A stretch of 64,000 nt of DNA from Aculops lycopersici (taxonomy: Eukaryota > Arthropoda > Arachnida > Trombidiformes > Eriophyidae), in the NCBI GenBank assembly GCA_015350385.1, contig WNKI01000001.1:7341433-7405432 (forward strand). Reading direction: 5' to 3'. The notes below the pieces were generated by a model. That model searched no databases. It saw nothing but the letters and a program-made list of their open reading frames with translations, and was not told the DNA's origin. Of this stretch, positions 45,109-56,306 are shown piece by piece (within the stretch, counting starts at the first letter, position 1; the number at the start of each line of letters is the position of its first letter). The position numbers were made by a program, and so were the translations under genes.

Positions 45109-45928
45109 CTGACCTATCCAATACAAATGATATAGTATCTTCACCTGTTTCACTATCACCAAGACAAAATCTCTAATCATAATACTTACAACAGGACAAG
45201 TTGTACTTCAAACAACGATTGTGATAGTCTAGCTCTTTAAACTTTCCTAATTTCCTCAAAGACTGGACACACCAAAATAAGACGAGCAAGCAAATGGAAC
45301 TGGAACTCAAATGGACTAGAAATAAATGATACATAATAAAAAGACTCAGATCTAACTCGTCGAGAAACATGAGATAAATTCCGTTCCTCTCTGACTTCCG
45401 TTATTCTTTTACGTTTGGTTAGTCATGAACCAAACCGATTGTTGACACCGAATCTAGTCAGGAAGTTGCCTGATTCTGTCAACGATTAACTAAACTCTCG
45501 AAGATAGAAATGCAATTCGCGTGTACTAAAGAAGACTAACACTCCTTGTACGATATATGTGTTCAATATATATGAAATGATCCCGTCTCGGGAATATGAA
45601 CTAAAGGGAGCGGGTTTGGGCTCCCGATATCCCGACTTCGGAGCGCTTATTTCTTTCACTCCCTCCAAAGTGCTCGAGAGCTAACAGCTTGTAAGTTTAT
45701 TTTCACCTTTCCTTTAGTTTTACTAACACAATGACCTGACCATCTGGATCAAAGGACGACCAGAGGACTCTCTGGTCCGACGCGACTCACAACGACCAAC
45801 TTTTTGGGCAACTTGGCAGGTCAAAACAGTTGAAAAATCAAGAAAACGACTTCGACCCAGAAATGGGCGTGCCGACGCTGCCTCGCGCAATAGAAATCAG
45901 AGTAAAACCAAAAGTATAAATTCATGTA
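45109..45928. other. Toll 3' flank
   Basis: Holds the Toll 3' UTR. Two AATAAA signals lie at 45321-45326 and 45335-45340, about 210-230 bp after the stop. No gene was recognised between there and the transposon. Confidence 0.5.
45321..45340 (+). promoter_or_regulatory. Paired AATAAA polyadenylation signals of Toll
   Basis: Two exact hexamers separated by eight bases in AT-rich sequence downstream of the receptor stop codon. Confidence 0.6.
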
Positions 45929-46128
45929 CACTCCCGATCACAATTTTTTTACCACGCCTATTTTGTCTGTTTTTCGGGACTGTGCTGTGCAATTTGATCC
46001 CGGTTTTCGCTATGCGGGATCTGCAAGCAAGTTGCACCCTGGCGGTGTAAGCGAATAAACGCGCATGCGCAGACTTACGGAAATTTTTGGGAATCTTTAT
46101 TTTGGCGAGCGATCATAATTATTTTACC
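45929..46128 (+). repeat. Left terminal inverted repeat (200 bp)
   Basis: Starts CACTCCCGATCACAA and ends ATTATTTTACC. Compared base by base with the reverse complement of the right end, I saw no mismatch. It contains the perfect palindrome GCGCATGCGC at 46061-46070. Long repeats of this kind usually carry internal transposase-binding direct repeats. Confidence 0.93.
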
Positions 46129-46244
46129 GGCTCAATTAGGCGGGTTTATTACAATGACCTTCTGCAACTGTCACTTGTTTTTCGCATCACTTTAGTCGAC
46201 TGCATCAGTAGCAATAAACCACCGCAATAAATTCCGCAATTATC

Positions 46245-47237
46245 ATGTTTTCAGAAGACTTACGCCAAAAAATTCGTGAGTCCTATGCCGAGACCAAATC
46301 TCTCCGAGAAACTGGTCGTCGCTTCCATATCAGCCATCAATCAGTGAAATATGTGGTCGAGACAGACGTTGACCGCGAAAAGGAAAAACGCGGGCCAAAA
46401 TTTAAGTTGAATAGCCACCAAGAGCATTCCATCAAGCGAGTCATAAGAAGAGGCAATCAGGATGGGTCCAGAATGACGGCTCGTAGGATTGAGAAAGAAG
46501 CCGGAATCGGCTGTCTTTCTTTGGTGTCTTTGAGGCGCAACATAAGGCGTCTCGGATTTGTGCATCGCCAGGTTCGGCAAACGATCCAGCTGAAAGCCCA
46601 TCATAAGGAAAGGCGCCTCGAGCTTGCCAAAAAATGGCTCAAAGAAGGACACCCCTGGAATCAAACCATTTTCAGCGATGAGAAGAAATTTAACCTCGAC
46701 GGACCCGATAGCTGGTCTAGCTGGATGGATCCGACAACAGAAATCAATCGATCGAAGCGTCAGATGGGTGGCGGTAGCGTCATGGTCTGGGCAATGATCT
46801 TGCCAGAAGGATACGTCCATGTGGAGCGCCTTGAGGGTCGTATCGACTCTGACAAGTACATCGCAATGTTAGGCGATGTGGTTGGGAAGCTTGACGAGCT
46901 GTTTGACAACCAACAGTATTGGTTCCAGCAAGATAATGCCTCGATTCATACGGCAAAAAAGACCAAGGAGTTTTTTGCATTACATAATTCCAAGCTTCTC
47001 GAGTGGCCAGCTCTCAGTCCAGACTTGAACATCATCGAGAACGTTTGGTCGATGCTGTCGGACCTTGTTTATGAAGACAAACAGTATGCCAATGTAGATG
47101 ACCTATGGCAAGCCATCAAGATTGCCGCCGACAGGCTATCCGGGGAGAAACTACCCCAATTACGTAATTTGTACGCCGACATGAACCAGCGACTTATCGA
47201 AGTAATCGAGGCCAAGGGTGGCAAGATTAAGCGCTAG
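46245..47237 (+). CDS. Tc1-family transposase (DD34E)
   Basis: 330 aa, within the normal size of Tc1 transposases. Residues 1-110 form the two helix-turn-helix DNA-binding modules (paired-like: TKSLRETGRRFHISHQSV and MTARRIEKEAGI). The catalytic triad is Asp145 (FSDEKKF), Asp230 (FQQDNASIH) and Glu265 (SPDLNIIENVW). The last two are separated by 34 residues, the DD34E spacing of the Tc1 group rather than the DD34D of mariner. A Gly-rich GGGSVMVW block lies between the first two. No stop, frameshift or missing catalytic residue is seen, so the enzyme should be functional for cut-and-paste transposition at TA sites. The start is the first ATG after the left inverted repeat. Confidence 0.95.
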   Translation: MFSEDLRQKIRESYAETKSLRETGRRFHISHQSVKYVVETDVDREKEKRGPKFKLNSHQEHSIKRVIRRGNQDGSRMTARRIEKEAGIGCLSLVSLRRNIRRLGFVHRQVRQTIQLKAHHKERRLELAKKWLKEGHPWNQTIFSDEKKFNLDGPDSWSSWMDPTTEINRSKRQMGGGSVMVWAMILPEGYVHVERLEGRIDSDKYIAMLGDVVGKLDELFDNQQYWFQQDNASIHTAKKTKEFFALHNSKLLEWPALSPDLNIIENVWSMLSDLVYEDKQYANVDDLWQAIKIAADRLSGEKLPQLRNLYADMNQRLIEVIEAKGGKIKR

Positions 47238-47290
47238 AAATTTGGTAAAAATCACTTTCTATTCATGTCCAATTTGAGTCATCTTGTAGT

Positions 47291-47490
47291 GGTAAAATAA
47301 TTATGATCGCTCGCCAAAATAAAGATTCCCAAAAATTTCCGTAAGTCTGCGCATGCGCGTTTATTCGCTTACACCGCCAGGGTGCAACTTGCTTGCAGAT
47401 CCCGCATAGCGAAAACCGGGATCAAATTGCACAGCACAGTCCCGAAAAACAGACAAAATAGGCGTGGTAAAAAAATTGTGATCGGGAGTG
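47291..47490 (-). repeat. Right terminal inverted repeat (200 bp)
   Basis: The reverse complement of 45929-46128, beginning GGTAAAATAATTATG and ending CGGGAGTG just before the flanking TA. Confidence 0.93.
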
Positions 47491-48031
47491 TAACCAATGC
47501 AAAAATAAACTAGTTGCTTTTCGACTTTCGAGGGGACAACACGAAAAAGATCCTCAAGAGTTTCCTTCTATTCAAATACTTATTCTAACAAATTTGTCCC
47601 CAATAAATCTTACAGCGCAATACTGACTCATCGACTATTCTATCAGCTTTTCTCCATAGTTGAGTGTCGATTTCTCGAAAATCTGTCAGTAGGTTGGGAG
47701 GTGGTGTGTATGTTATTGGGTTGATGTTGAGTAATTTGAGACTTAAGGTCGAGGGTACTTTATCTTAGAGACCTTTCACTTAGATAGACTTTATTTAAAC
47801 TTTGGTTGTTGACAGTTTGAGAGAAATTCAATGGTTATCGAGACTCTCAAGTCGCTCGGTATTTGAGAATTTCATGGAACGCAATCAGAATCTGCGTTAT
47901 CACAGCATGATGGATTAAAATTGTAAGTTTGATTTGGTAGGTTACTCACCATTAACAAGGCTAGTAAGGCAGAGAAGATTTTTACGATCAACGATTCACC
48001 CAAATCAACTGCTGTTATAGATTGTCTGCTG
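47491..48031. other. Spacer between transposon and Gag ORF
   Basis: No gene recognised. On the minus strand this is downstream of the Gag ORF, and it shows no protease, integrase or reverse transcriptase coding and no obvious long terminal repeat. Confidence 0.45.
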
Positions 48032-48823
48032 CTAATCCCAAGTATCGAGCCCGGGATCATTGAAGCAATCATTACTTGGAGTATTAGGTTCCTTTGGGCT
48101 TGATGTAGGAGCTGGAGGGCACATTCTCGGTGGGCGTTCGAGATCCATTGCCCTCACTTTGAGGTCCTTGATCCTGTTCTCTAAATTAGATATGAGACGC
48201 TGTTCCTTTGGCAGGGAGCGCCATTGTTCTTTGAGCGATTCGAAGGAAGCTGGCAGTGCGTTGAGGATTAGCTCTGCGGCTAGAGGCTCCTTTAGGCTCC
48301 AGCCCAACTTTGCCAAATCCTGGAAGTGCCTCCTGATCCTTTGGAGCCCTGTTTCAGCGTCACAAGCTTTCCTAATATGGAATTTATAGAGGGAGTTGAT
48401 TATGGCTGGGGCGTCGGGTAAGCTGGCTGCGCGGGTGTAAGAGTGCATTAGCTCGAGTTTGCGCCACAAATCAGCGACTGTGCTGCATTTGTCGACACGG
48501 CTCCAGATTGGGCGCTCGATGTTCTGTTTAATGAGCAGTCGGGCTCGATCCTGGCGCCAGGTGGCTGAATCGTTTCTAGAGAGTGCCTGAAACAGGTTGT
48601 TGTCAATCAACAACTGTTTCATAGCCTGCCTCCATGTCCTATAGTTGTGCCCATTCAGTTTCTCCAAACTGGGGCCCAACCTGATAAGATTCCCTCCACC
48701 TGTTAACGGACCCGCAAATGAGGAACTTTTTGGACTGGAGCCACGTCCACCTCTCGATTGGCCTAAGAAGGATGGCCTGACGCTTGTTGGCTCGTGCTCG
48801 TGTTGCTGCTGGCTGTGATGCAT
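48032..48823 (-). CDS. Copia-type Gag (UBN2/Retrotran_gag_2) protein, stand-alone
   Basis: 263 aa from the first in-frame ATG (48821-48823); the frame is open a further 51 codons upstream, to a TTG. Residues from about 50 match the capsid-like Gag of Ty1/copia retrotransposons. Visible motifs are the KLNGHNYRTWRQAMKQLL start, a DLWRKLE block, a LPDAPAIINSLYKFHIRKA segment, and LILNALPASFESL near the end. There is no CCHC zinc knuckle; the protein ends in Pro-rich sequence and a stop. No pol genes or flanking long terminal repeats were found within 500 bp downstream or 1 kb upstream. The frame is intact with ordinary codon use. It may be a decayed copia element that kept gag, or a host gene derived from one. 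A TATA box sits upstream. Confidence 0.75.
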   Translation of the reverse strand: MHHSQQQHEHEPTSVRPSFLGQSRGGRGSSPKSSSFAGPLTGGGNLIRLGPSLEKLNGHNYRTWRQAMKQLLIDNNLFQALSRNDSATWRQDRARLLIKQNIERPIWSRVDKCSTVADLWRKLELMHSYTRAASLPDAPAIINSLYKFHIRKACDAETGLQRIRRHFQDLAKLGWSLKEPLAAELILNALPASFESLKEQWRSLPKEQRLISNLENRIKDLKVRAMDLERPPRMCPPAPTSSPKEPNTPSNDCFNDPGLDTWD

Positions 48824-50872
48824 GATATCGCTATGCTGATGTACAATATATCCAACTGACTGGGGAACTTTTGTAACGGTATCTAATATAGGCTGATTGA
48901 AATCTGTATCAAAAGGTGGTTGTTGTCTAATGGAGATGGTTCTTATGATAGTTGAGATGGTTAGGTTGGGGCTCAAAGGGTGTCACTGTGTTATCATTAG
49001 TATTGAGGTTGTGGTGTAACTGAACTCAATGCACATACATTGGAAAGGATAGCTCTCGTCGTTTCAACCACTTGTTTGAAAACTGTTCGACTACTAATGT
49101 GAATAAAGTAGGAATGATTTTTGATGAAAAGTGCACCGGTATTTATACTCGTCGCGTCGAGCGACGGTCTCAAATTGGATCCAGAGCGCAACCGTGGAAC
49201 GTGCTGTGTCCCCTCCGGGAATGGTATTAAAATAGCTGCGCTTGCCGCTGAATTAGCTGTTGATTGGAAACTCTCGCGCAGCTTAATGCGTTTGACATCT
49301 GGATGATTGACTTTGCAGACAACCATCACATGACCGACATGTTATGGAGGTTAAAAAACTAGCTAGGGCGGATCGAATCTAAAAAAGCGGCGGCGTGACG
49401 AGATGAGGATCGTGTTTCAGTCTGCGTCGCTCATCGACTAGCGAGCTAATTGAGACGCTCAGCAAACCGGTCGACAAGACCCCCGGATAGAGAGTGAATC
49501 GCGAATTGCTTTTGAAGAGCAATTGAGCGAGCGAGCATCGATTGCTCATCTCGATCTGTCGTGTTGCCAAAAACTTGTCCTATAAGGAGATGAGGCACCC
49601 ACAAGGGTGTGGCTAGCCGCTAAAAGAGAGGAAAGAATAAAATTGAACGCCGACAAGTTAAGTGCGACATCTGTGACAGGAGTTTGTGGTTTTCGAATGC
49701 TCATTTGAGTTTTGAGTAGTCATTGGTACAATGTTGTTCGCGCCGAGTGTTACTTGTGGCCAATCGCCGCTGTGTCAGCATACGAAGCGTTCGTCTTGAG
49801 GCTCAACTTAAGTCAATCAGTCGAAGTCTTCATGACGTGTAGCCATGAGTCATAAGATAGAAGATGAGCAGGCTCCTAGCTGGCGCCCATCCAAGTAATT
49901 TCGAGTTGTTTTTTCGATATGTTGACATCTGGATTCGAGACTTCAGTTGGCGAGTGTTGGTTTCCAAAGAAAAAGAACATCTTTCAAGTAGCTCAGATGT
50001 AACAAATAAGTCTAACGCTAAAAAGTACAAACTCATAAATGTGGTGCGGGCGAAAATAAAGTGGGCAGTCAAATTATAACGCGAAAGCGCGAGCAAAAGC
50101 GAGTTAAATTGGATGATTTTGGGCAGTTTATTTGCTAGTCTAGAATCATAAAATTAAAATTTATCAACAAGTAAACAAGTGAGCGATTGGCTGGCTATCT
50201 GATTGATTTGCATCACTCTTTGAATCATGGCTAGCCTTTCCGTTCGTTGCTCTTAACAAGAATGTGTTAAAAATTTTAACTTACATTTACATGTAAAGAA
50301 AAATCAAACATTTAACTTCGTTGTTCCGATTTGCAGTGTTCTATGGCCAATCAAGTGTTCCAAATAAATCGAAGAAAAGGCGAGCGGTCGATCGATCGAT
50401 AGATCAGGTCGCAAGCGCTTATCTTGCCGTCAGGTGTCGCCACGGCAATGGTTTGATAACAGGTGAGATTTCACCTGTTGCTCCGACGCGATGGCAAGGC
50501 TTCACTTGCTTCGCTCGATGTGGTAGCGTGAGTTTTACTCTGCTTTATAATTTTTCCGTTGAATTTACATTCTTTCGCTCTCTCTCTCCTTTTGCTCGCT
50601 CACTTCTATTACAATTTGTAACTCTCTCTATTATTAATCAGCGGCCAGATTAATAAGCGAGCAATCCACTAAAACTCGATCACCTGACCGGCTGCTTGTG
50701 GCTTCTACCATCCAAATGAAACAATGACCTGACGCTCAAGCAAAAGTTTGGTTTAGATTGAGTAACATTGTTGTTCTTGTTTTTAACTTTCTCTCTACTC
50801 CGTCCCCGTTCGCCTTTTCTGTTGCGTTGTGCTATAAAATCTCACCATTGGATTACGACGCCTCCGTTGCTT
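48824..50872. other. Spacer between Gag and the chitin-binding protein gene
   Basis: Apart from the Gag leader and TATA box, no gene was recognised. A 9-bp inverted pair, AACAGGTGA and TCACCTGTT, is at 50458-50479. The 3' UTR of the chitin-binding gene must lie at the right end, but no nearby AATAAA was found on that strand; the closest, TTTATT, is near 50128. Confidence 0.4.
49142..49147 (-). promoter_or_regulatory. Candidate TATA box of the Gag gene
   Basis: On the minus strand the sequence reads GAGTATAAATACC, about 320 bp before the Gag ATG, with an initiator-like TCATTCC about 30 bp downstream. The leader between contains short upstream ATGs and a possible intron (GTATGT to TACAG). Confidence 0.35.
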
Positions 50873-53800
50873 TTAGCTCTCGGCCCGAGTGGCTCTACCG
50901 TTGTCGCCGGAAGTGGACGCCGTGGCGCTGATATCGGCAGCTTGAGATGTTGGCGAGCTAGTTGCCGTTGTGTTGGTGGTCGTTGTTGTTGATGTCGATG
51001 TCGGTGATCTGCGTTGCGTAGGCGGCTGAGCAGCTGGCTTTAATCTCTTGATCACTCGCTTGGCGATCGATGCGTTAGTTGAATTTGTTGCCGTAGAATT
51101 TGATGGAGTTGAAGTGGATTGTGTGGTAACCGTCTGTTGGCTAGCCACCTGATCTTTCTGCTTAGGTTTGTTGCGCTGAGTTTGCTGCTTTGCAGCCAAT
51201 TGCTTCTTGCTGACCGCCGCTAGTTTGTCGGCGCTTGCCTTTTGTCTCTTGCTGGTAGGTGTGGTTGTTGCAGATGCAGTTGTCGCTTGGTTTACTGTTG
51301 TGGTGGAAGGTGAGTTTTTGGATGCCGAGGTGGCAGCTGATGTTTGTTTCGTGGAAGTCGAGCTCGTGCTTGGAGAAGAAACAACGCTAGAGCTCGGGGT
51401 TGCCGCTGCCGCCGTGACCAAGGAGTTTTGATTCGACGAGGAGGAGGCAATTAGTTGAAGCTCTCTGCCCATTTCCGGTCCACTCGACAAATCCCGGTCT
51501 ACATTCTTGTGAGTGTGTGTTGGTTTCGGCGGTTCCATGGGCGCAAGTGGCGAGCTAACCCTGCTACTGTGCGAAGAAGCTCCATAGCTCCTACTTCCGC
51601 CCGAATTACCTGGCGCTCGGTGGCTTACTGTAGGGCGACTCGATTGAGATAACAAAATCGATTGAACGTTCGGAAAGAGTTGCGCGTCAACAGGTGAGTC
51701 GGGTCTCACAGCTTGCGGGTCCACAGCGAAAGCTCGACCTGCCGCTGATGCTGCTGCCCCCGAAGCCGAGGCCGACGTCACTCCGTTCGAACTGGAACCA
51801 GATGACGACGACGACGGCGGTGGCGGCGGCTGGCTCCGTCGCACAATCGGCTGGTGCCGGTTGTTGTGATTGTTGTAGTTGGCATTCGCATTGGTGTTGT
51901 GAACCTCAAGGGGATTCGATCCAGAGCTGTGGCGCACAATCAACAGGAGGCCGTCGTTTAAAGCGTCCGCTCCGATTCCATTAGCAAGTCCGCGCTTATC
52001 GTTGGTCAGATCAACAATCGCCGGGCGGTGGTTGTCGGTAATCGTGGTGGCTCCCAACTGATTTTGATGGTGCTGCAGTTGCTGTCTTGCCACAAAAACT
52101 TGAGGTTGTTCGCCAGTGTCAACGGCCGTGGTATCCTCGCCGCTGACATGGACGGACTTTGGTTGGCTCGCTTGCAGCTGATTGTTGTTGCTGTGGCCAG
52201 TGTTGCCATTGTAACGCAAGGCTGCCCTTTCACGACCACTCTCGCCGCCATTTCCAGGAATTTGAACGCGTTGAATGGCCACTTGTTGCTGCTGCTGTAA
52301 GTTGTTGTACGAAGTCTCGCCATCCGAGCTGCCAACCCTATCTCGATGCGAAGTGGCTGACGAGTATTGCGGGCCAACATTCGGTGCTGCTCCATTGCTC
52401 ATCTCTTGAACGCGCTCATGTTGCTTCTGGTGGTTGTGGTGGTGGGTTGGCAAGCTAGCCGGTGGCAGCGATTGGTGGTGGTGTTGCTGCTGTTCATTTG
52501 AAGCTACCACTTGTTGCTGCTGGGTTCTTAGTATTTGCTGTTTTTTGTTGTCATTATTAATGTTACTGTTGTTTTTGTTGTAATCGGACGCGAAATAGTG
52601 ACTCTGTTTCTTATTGCTATTACTACTAGCCACCAATTGTTGCTGTTCAGGTTGAGTAATTTGATTTTTATATTGCTGCTGATGGTCCGATGGTCGCGTA
52701 GGCGCCGGTGCCACATGATTTATCACCAAGTTCAACGTCTCCTCTTTTGGATTTTGACTGTTAGCTGCGCTTACAATGGGATTAGTTGCGGTGGTCGACT
52801 GATAAGAGGCGGCTTGTCTCTTCGGTTGTTGCTCATCTTTGCTTGCAAACACGGGAACCGAAGCACTAGCTCCGTCCCAACTGCCAGCTTGACTAAAGTC
52901 TGTTGGATTCTGTTGCCGAGATGCTTGTTGCAAATACTGAGGCATTGGTCTCGGCAAACTCTGCTGCTGTCTATAGCCATTCACTTCATGGTTTTGTTGG
53001 TTGGGTCTAGGATTATAAGCTGGTCCAGCCACTTGTTGATTCTGAATCTGAGGCTGTGGCTTGGGCGGCGCATTGTAAGGTAAGATTTGTGCAGTTACCT
53101 GTGGCTGGTGCTGTTGGCTTTGGTTATACTGAGGCCTTGCTTGTTGAGTTGATCTTGGTGGCAAAACTGCGGGGATCAATGGAACCGGTCGCTCCGATGA
53201 GTCATCAGAGTCGTCCTTCGCCGAGTTATTGTTGTTGCTATTTCCATCGTCTTGGTAGTTCTCAGTTGTGGTACTCGAGGCGACAGGTTGATTGACAGGA
53301 TACGAGTTGACTGCTTGCGCCAAACTTGACCCCATTTGTTGCTGGTGGCGCGAGTATTGCGAGCGACCAATTTGCAGAGTGCGCGGACCGGAAGCCGGCT
53401 GGAGGGGGTACTGAGATGCCGACGGTGGTGGTTGTGGCTGCGACCATCTCGCCTGCTGGCTAGGTTTCGATTGTGTCGTAACAGGTGGCTGGTAGGTTGA
53501 GGTGCGCGGGTAGCCACTCGTCGTGGGTACCATTTGAGAGGGACGAGGCTGTTGCTGTTGTGGATATTGCTGGGAAGCTCGAGGCAATGGAGAGCTCGAG
53601 GCAACAGGTTGTTGCGGCTTCTTGCCGCCGCATTGAACATTGTGAGCAAAATCACAGGTAAGAATGATGTCATTGAATAGAGTGCCCAGTGGACATTGGA
53701 ACTTCTCTTGCACTTGAGCTCCAGTTTGGCACACGTGATACGATTGACATCCCGAGGCAACATCAGCAAAAATTCCGTTGTTTGGACACTCGAAATCGTC

Positions 53801-54041
53801 CTCTTCTTGACCTGGACCAACGCTGCCGCCGTTACTTCCATCGTCCTCGCCATTATTTATTGGATTTCCATTCTGGTCTAGCTGCTGGGGCACTTCCCCT
53901 TGCGATGGATCCAAATGGTTGCCTTCGTCCTGATTGTTGTTAATGTAATTATTACCAAGTTGCGGTTGAGACTGTACCCGGCCGGTAGTCTGATAATGGC
54001 GACCATTTGGCGCACTGTGAGCTCGACTCATGGGCTGCGAG
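50873..54041 (-). CDS. Chitin-binding type 2 (CPAP1-like) protein, last exon
   Basis: Last of three recognised exons, entered at acceptor ACGTTAG|C (54042/54041) in the phase required by the previous exon. One chitin-binding type 2 (peritrophin-A, CBM14) domain lies at 53630-53794. Its six Cys are spaced as in the family (DFEC, GCQSYHVC, KFQC, LTC, VQC), with the aromatic YHVC motif. A single such domain in a long chain is the definition of the CPAP1 group of cuticle proteins, which bind chitin in the extracellular matrix. The other ~900 residues are Gln/Pro/Ser/Asn-rich and disordered, with a basic KRVIKRLK patch near the C terminus; typical CPAP1 proteins are much shorter. The three exons sum to 1420 codons plus stop with a consistent frame. 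The signal peptide is not in the window. Confidence 0.87.
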
Positions 54042-54861
54042 CTAACGTAGATGTGAGATGGTTTCGCCTGGTGCTGCTGCTGTTGTCTCGCTTGCCTGCT
54101 GTTCGCCGATTATTGGTGATAATTTTAGTCATCATCAATTAAGTTAAGTGTTTTGGGTCGGCGTGATAAATCGCCAGCACGATCAGGTGAGTGGAGTGGA
54201 TTGAGAATTTGATCATGTTAGTTCAATATTCAATAGGTTGAAGGGGTTTTCATATCAAAGAAATGGCGGCATCGGGGAGATAGAGTCAACAACAAGTGGC
54301 CATCAGGTGGTCGTGCAATTAGTTTGCGTTCGAGTTTTTTCAAATAACGATGAGCAAGCAAGAGAGAGAGAGAGAGAAAGAGAGGGAAGAAGAAAAAAGT
54401 AGACCATAAATCACCTCAGCACCAATAAATAATTCAGTTGACTGATGATTTTCTTTCGATTTACTTCCCCTTCTCTCACCTAACTCTCTCGCCAATCTCA
54501 TTGAATTTATCAACTTAACTCAATGATGGCAAACCAAACGATTGACTCCGTAGTCGAAGGAACACAAAAAGTAGAATTCATGAATAATAATCGCCAATTT
54601 CCTTCCGTTTGTATTCCGAAACTCGAGCGGGCAAAACACGAGGCGACATTACTGACTCATCTCTGCTCTTGAGGTTAGGCATCAAAGATTAAAAACACAA
54701 GCCAACCGATTGACCAGACGACCGATGAGACCAAACTTAGTATGGACCCGAAATTTAAGAGTGATCTTGTCATTGTTTTTGAGATCAGTTAAACAGTAGG
54801 AAGGGAGGATTGATTCTAGCGGGAAAAAAACTCATCATGCCCAAAGTTCATAGCCCGAGCG

Positions 54862-54868
<7 letters not shown>

Positions 54869-54925
<57 letters not shown>

Positions 54926-55105
54926 ACTACGTACGTACGTACGTACGTACGTACGTACGTACGTACGTACGTACTACGTACGTAACTACGTACGTACGTA
55001 CGTACNNNNNNNNNNNNNNNNNNNNGTAAGGTAAGGGAAGGGAGGTAGTAGTACTACTACGGAAACGGTAAACTACTACTACTATCACGTACTACTATCG
55101 ACGCG

Positions 55106-55144
<39 letters not shown>
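54869..55144. repeat. CT / TAC / GTAC repeat cluster
   Basis: A (CT)n run of about 24 units passes into TAC repeats and then into a self-complementary GTAC array (54930-55005). The array is interrupted by the N gap. After the gap comes irregular TAC/GTA-rich sequence and another (CT)n run to 55144. The GTAC array can fold on itself. Confidence 0.9.
55006..55025. other. Assembly gap (20 N)
   Basis: Twenty undetermined bases inside the GTAC array. The true length is unknown. Confidence 0.99.
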
Positions 55145-55146
<2 letters not shown>

Positions 55147-55795
55147 ACTGCAACCACCTGAGAATCTGCAAAACTGGGACTCATTTAGTAATGTCAAAAA
55201 TTATGCTAATTAACCGTCCGCCTGGTCACCTTCAATTGTCGGTGAGTCCATTGGATTGCAGTGGAAACTGTCTGGGCGCGTGCACCACCTTTTCCTGCGT
55301 CATTTTTAAGGTTAATGATTCGGGGAAACTTGAGCAGACCAGTGGGTACCTGCCTGGCTTTTGTCGGCTTAAGGGTGGCTGACTTTTTGGCTCGTTTAGA
55401 GGTTAGTAAACTGGTCGCAAGACGACGAGCGCCTCGTGGACTAGACGAGTTGCAAAGATAAAGTTAGCGGCAACAGGTTACATTCATCTTGATCACCAGC
55501 GTCGGGCTGAAAGTTAGCGGTGCTCGCGTGCAAGTTTATTTTGATTTCCATAACGCACTCGACCGAGCACCGAGTCGAGTGCCAAGTCACTCGCTGGAAA
55601 GCTAACAAAAAGAGCAACGGTCCTCCCTGGCGGAATCTCATCAAGCGATTGATGCGAAGGTAAGCGATCGCCGAAATGCACGCCAAGTTCTGGCCCGATT
55701 TTTTGGCTTCGTGGCCAGATGGCCTGCGGCAAGCATTAGCGCGAAAGTTAACAAGTGCGTCCATGCGAGAAGAATGACGATTGTGGGCTGCAAAA

Positions 55796-56306
55796 ATAAC
55801 TAAACTTGCACTTTGTTACGGACCATTTTATCTCGTTAGACTCAGTGGTCTAGTTCCACAAGCGAGATTAGTCATTGAAAAGCTGGGATTATTTTATGCA
55901 CTTTTCCCTCAAACTAATCCTCTATCTATGACTTATTCCTCAAAAGGACAACCCAATCCCCTCCTTATGTGCCTGTCGTCATCACGTGACTTTTTGATGC
56001 TAGTAAATGAGCTGGGTGGGCGCAGGATTAAATGCCGCTATAACATACAAAACCAACGATATTATCAGATATTCGGGCGACGGCTCATGGCGGCAGCTGC
56101 TGCCAGCCAAATATAAGGAGGAAAATCCTCCTTTTTTACGTAACATTAATTACACAAACACTGTATGGGCAATGGAAATTGATTTCTACGGTCTAAAACA
56201 ACAAGAAATTTTGTTCGTGTCTGCTGCTCCTTTGGCCTCTAATTTAGTTAGCTGTTTGCCGACACATTCGTGCAAACACTTAATTTGCAAACACTGTAAG
56301 CATTGA
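55796..56306 (+). pseudogene. Possible coding relic, family unknown
   Basis: Two overlapping plus-strand frames with non-repetitive, protein-like composition adjoin here. The first (55781-56116) reads FYLVRLSGLVPQARLVIEKL and beyond. The second (56007-56303) reads YSGDGSWRQLLPAKYKEE and beyond, ending in a Cys/His-rich tail (CKHLICKHCKH). The switch near 56010-56025 would be consistent with a frameshifted gene or element remnant. It sits within an intron on the opposite strand. No family was recognised. Confidence 0.25.

Larger units (their letters stand above)
45929..47490 (+). mobile_element. Tc1-like DNA transposon, apparently intact
   Basis: A 1562-bp element flanked by TA dinucleotides (45927-45928 and 47491-47492), the target duplication of Tc1/mariner elements. 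It has 200-bp terminal inverted repeats that read as identical and one uninterrupted transposase gene between them. Matching repeats plus an open frame point to a very recent insertion that could still be active. It lies between the Toll and Gag genes and breaks no recognised gene. Confidence 0.95.

Noticed and set aside
47491..49330. Search for long terminal repeats around the Gag ORF
   Set aside because: No direct repeats with TG...CA ends were recognisable on comparing the two flanks by eye, so no retrotransposon boundary is annotated.
53176..53853. 225-aa minus-strand frame overlapping the chitin-binding exon
   Set aside because: It is a +1 shadow of the real exon; the six-Cys chitin-binding domain is only in the chosen frame.
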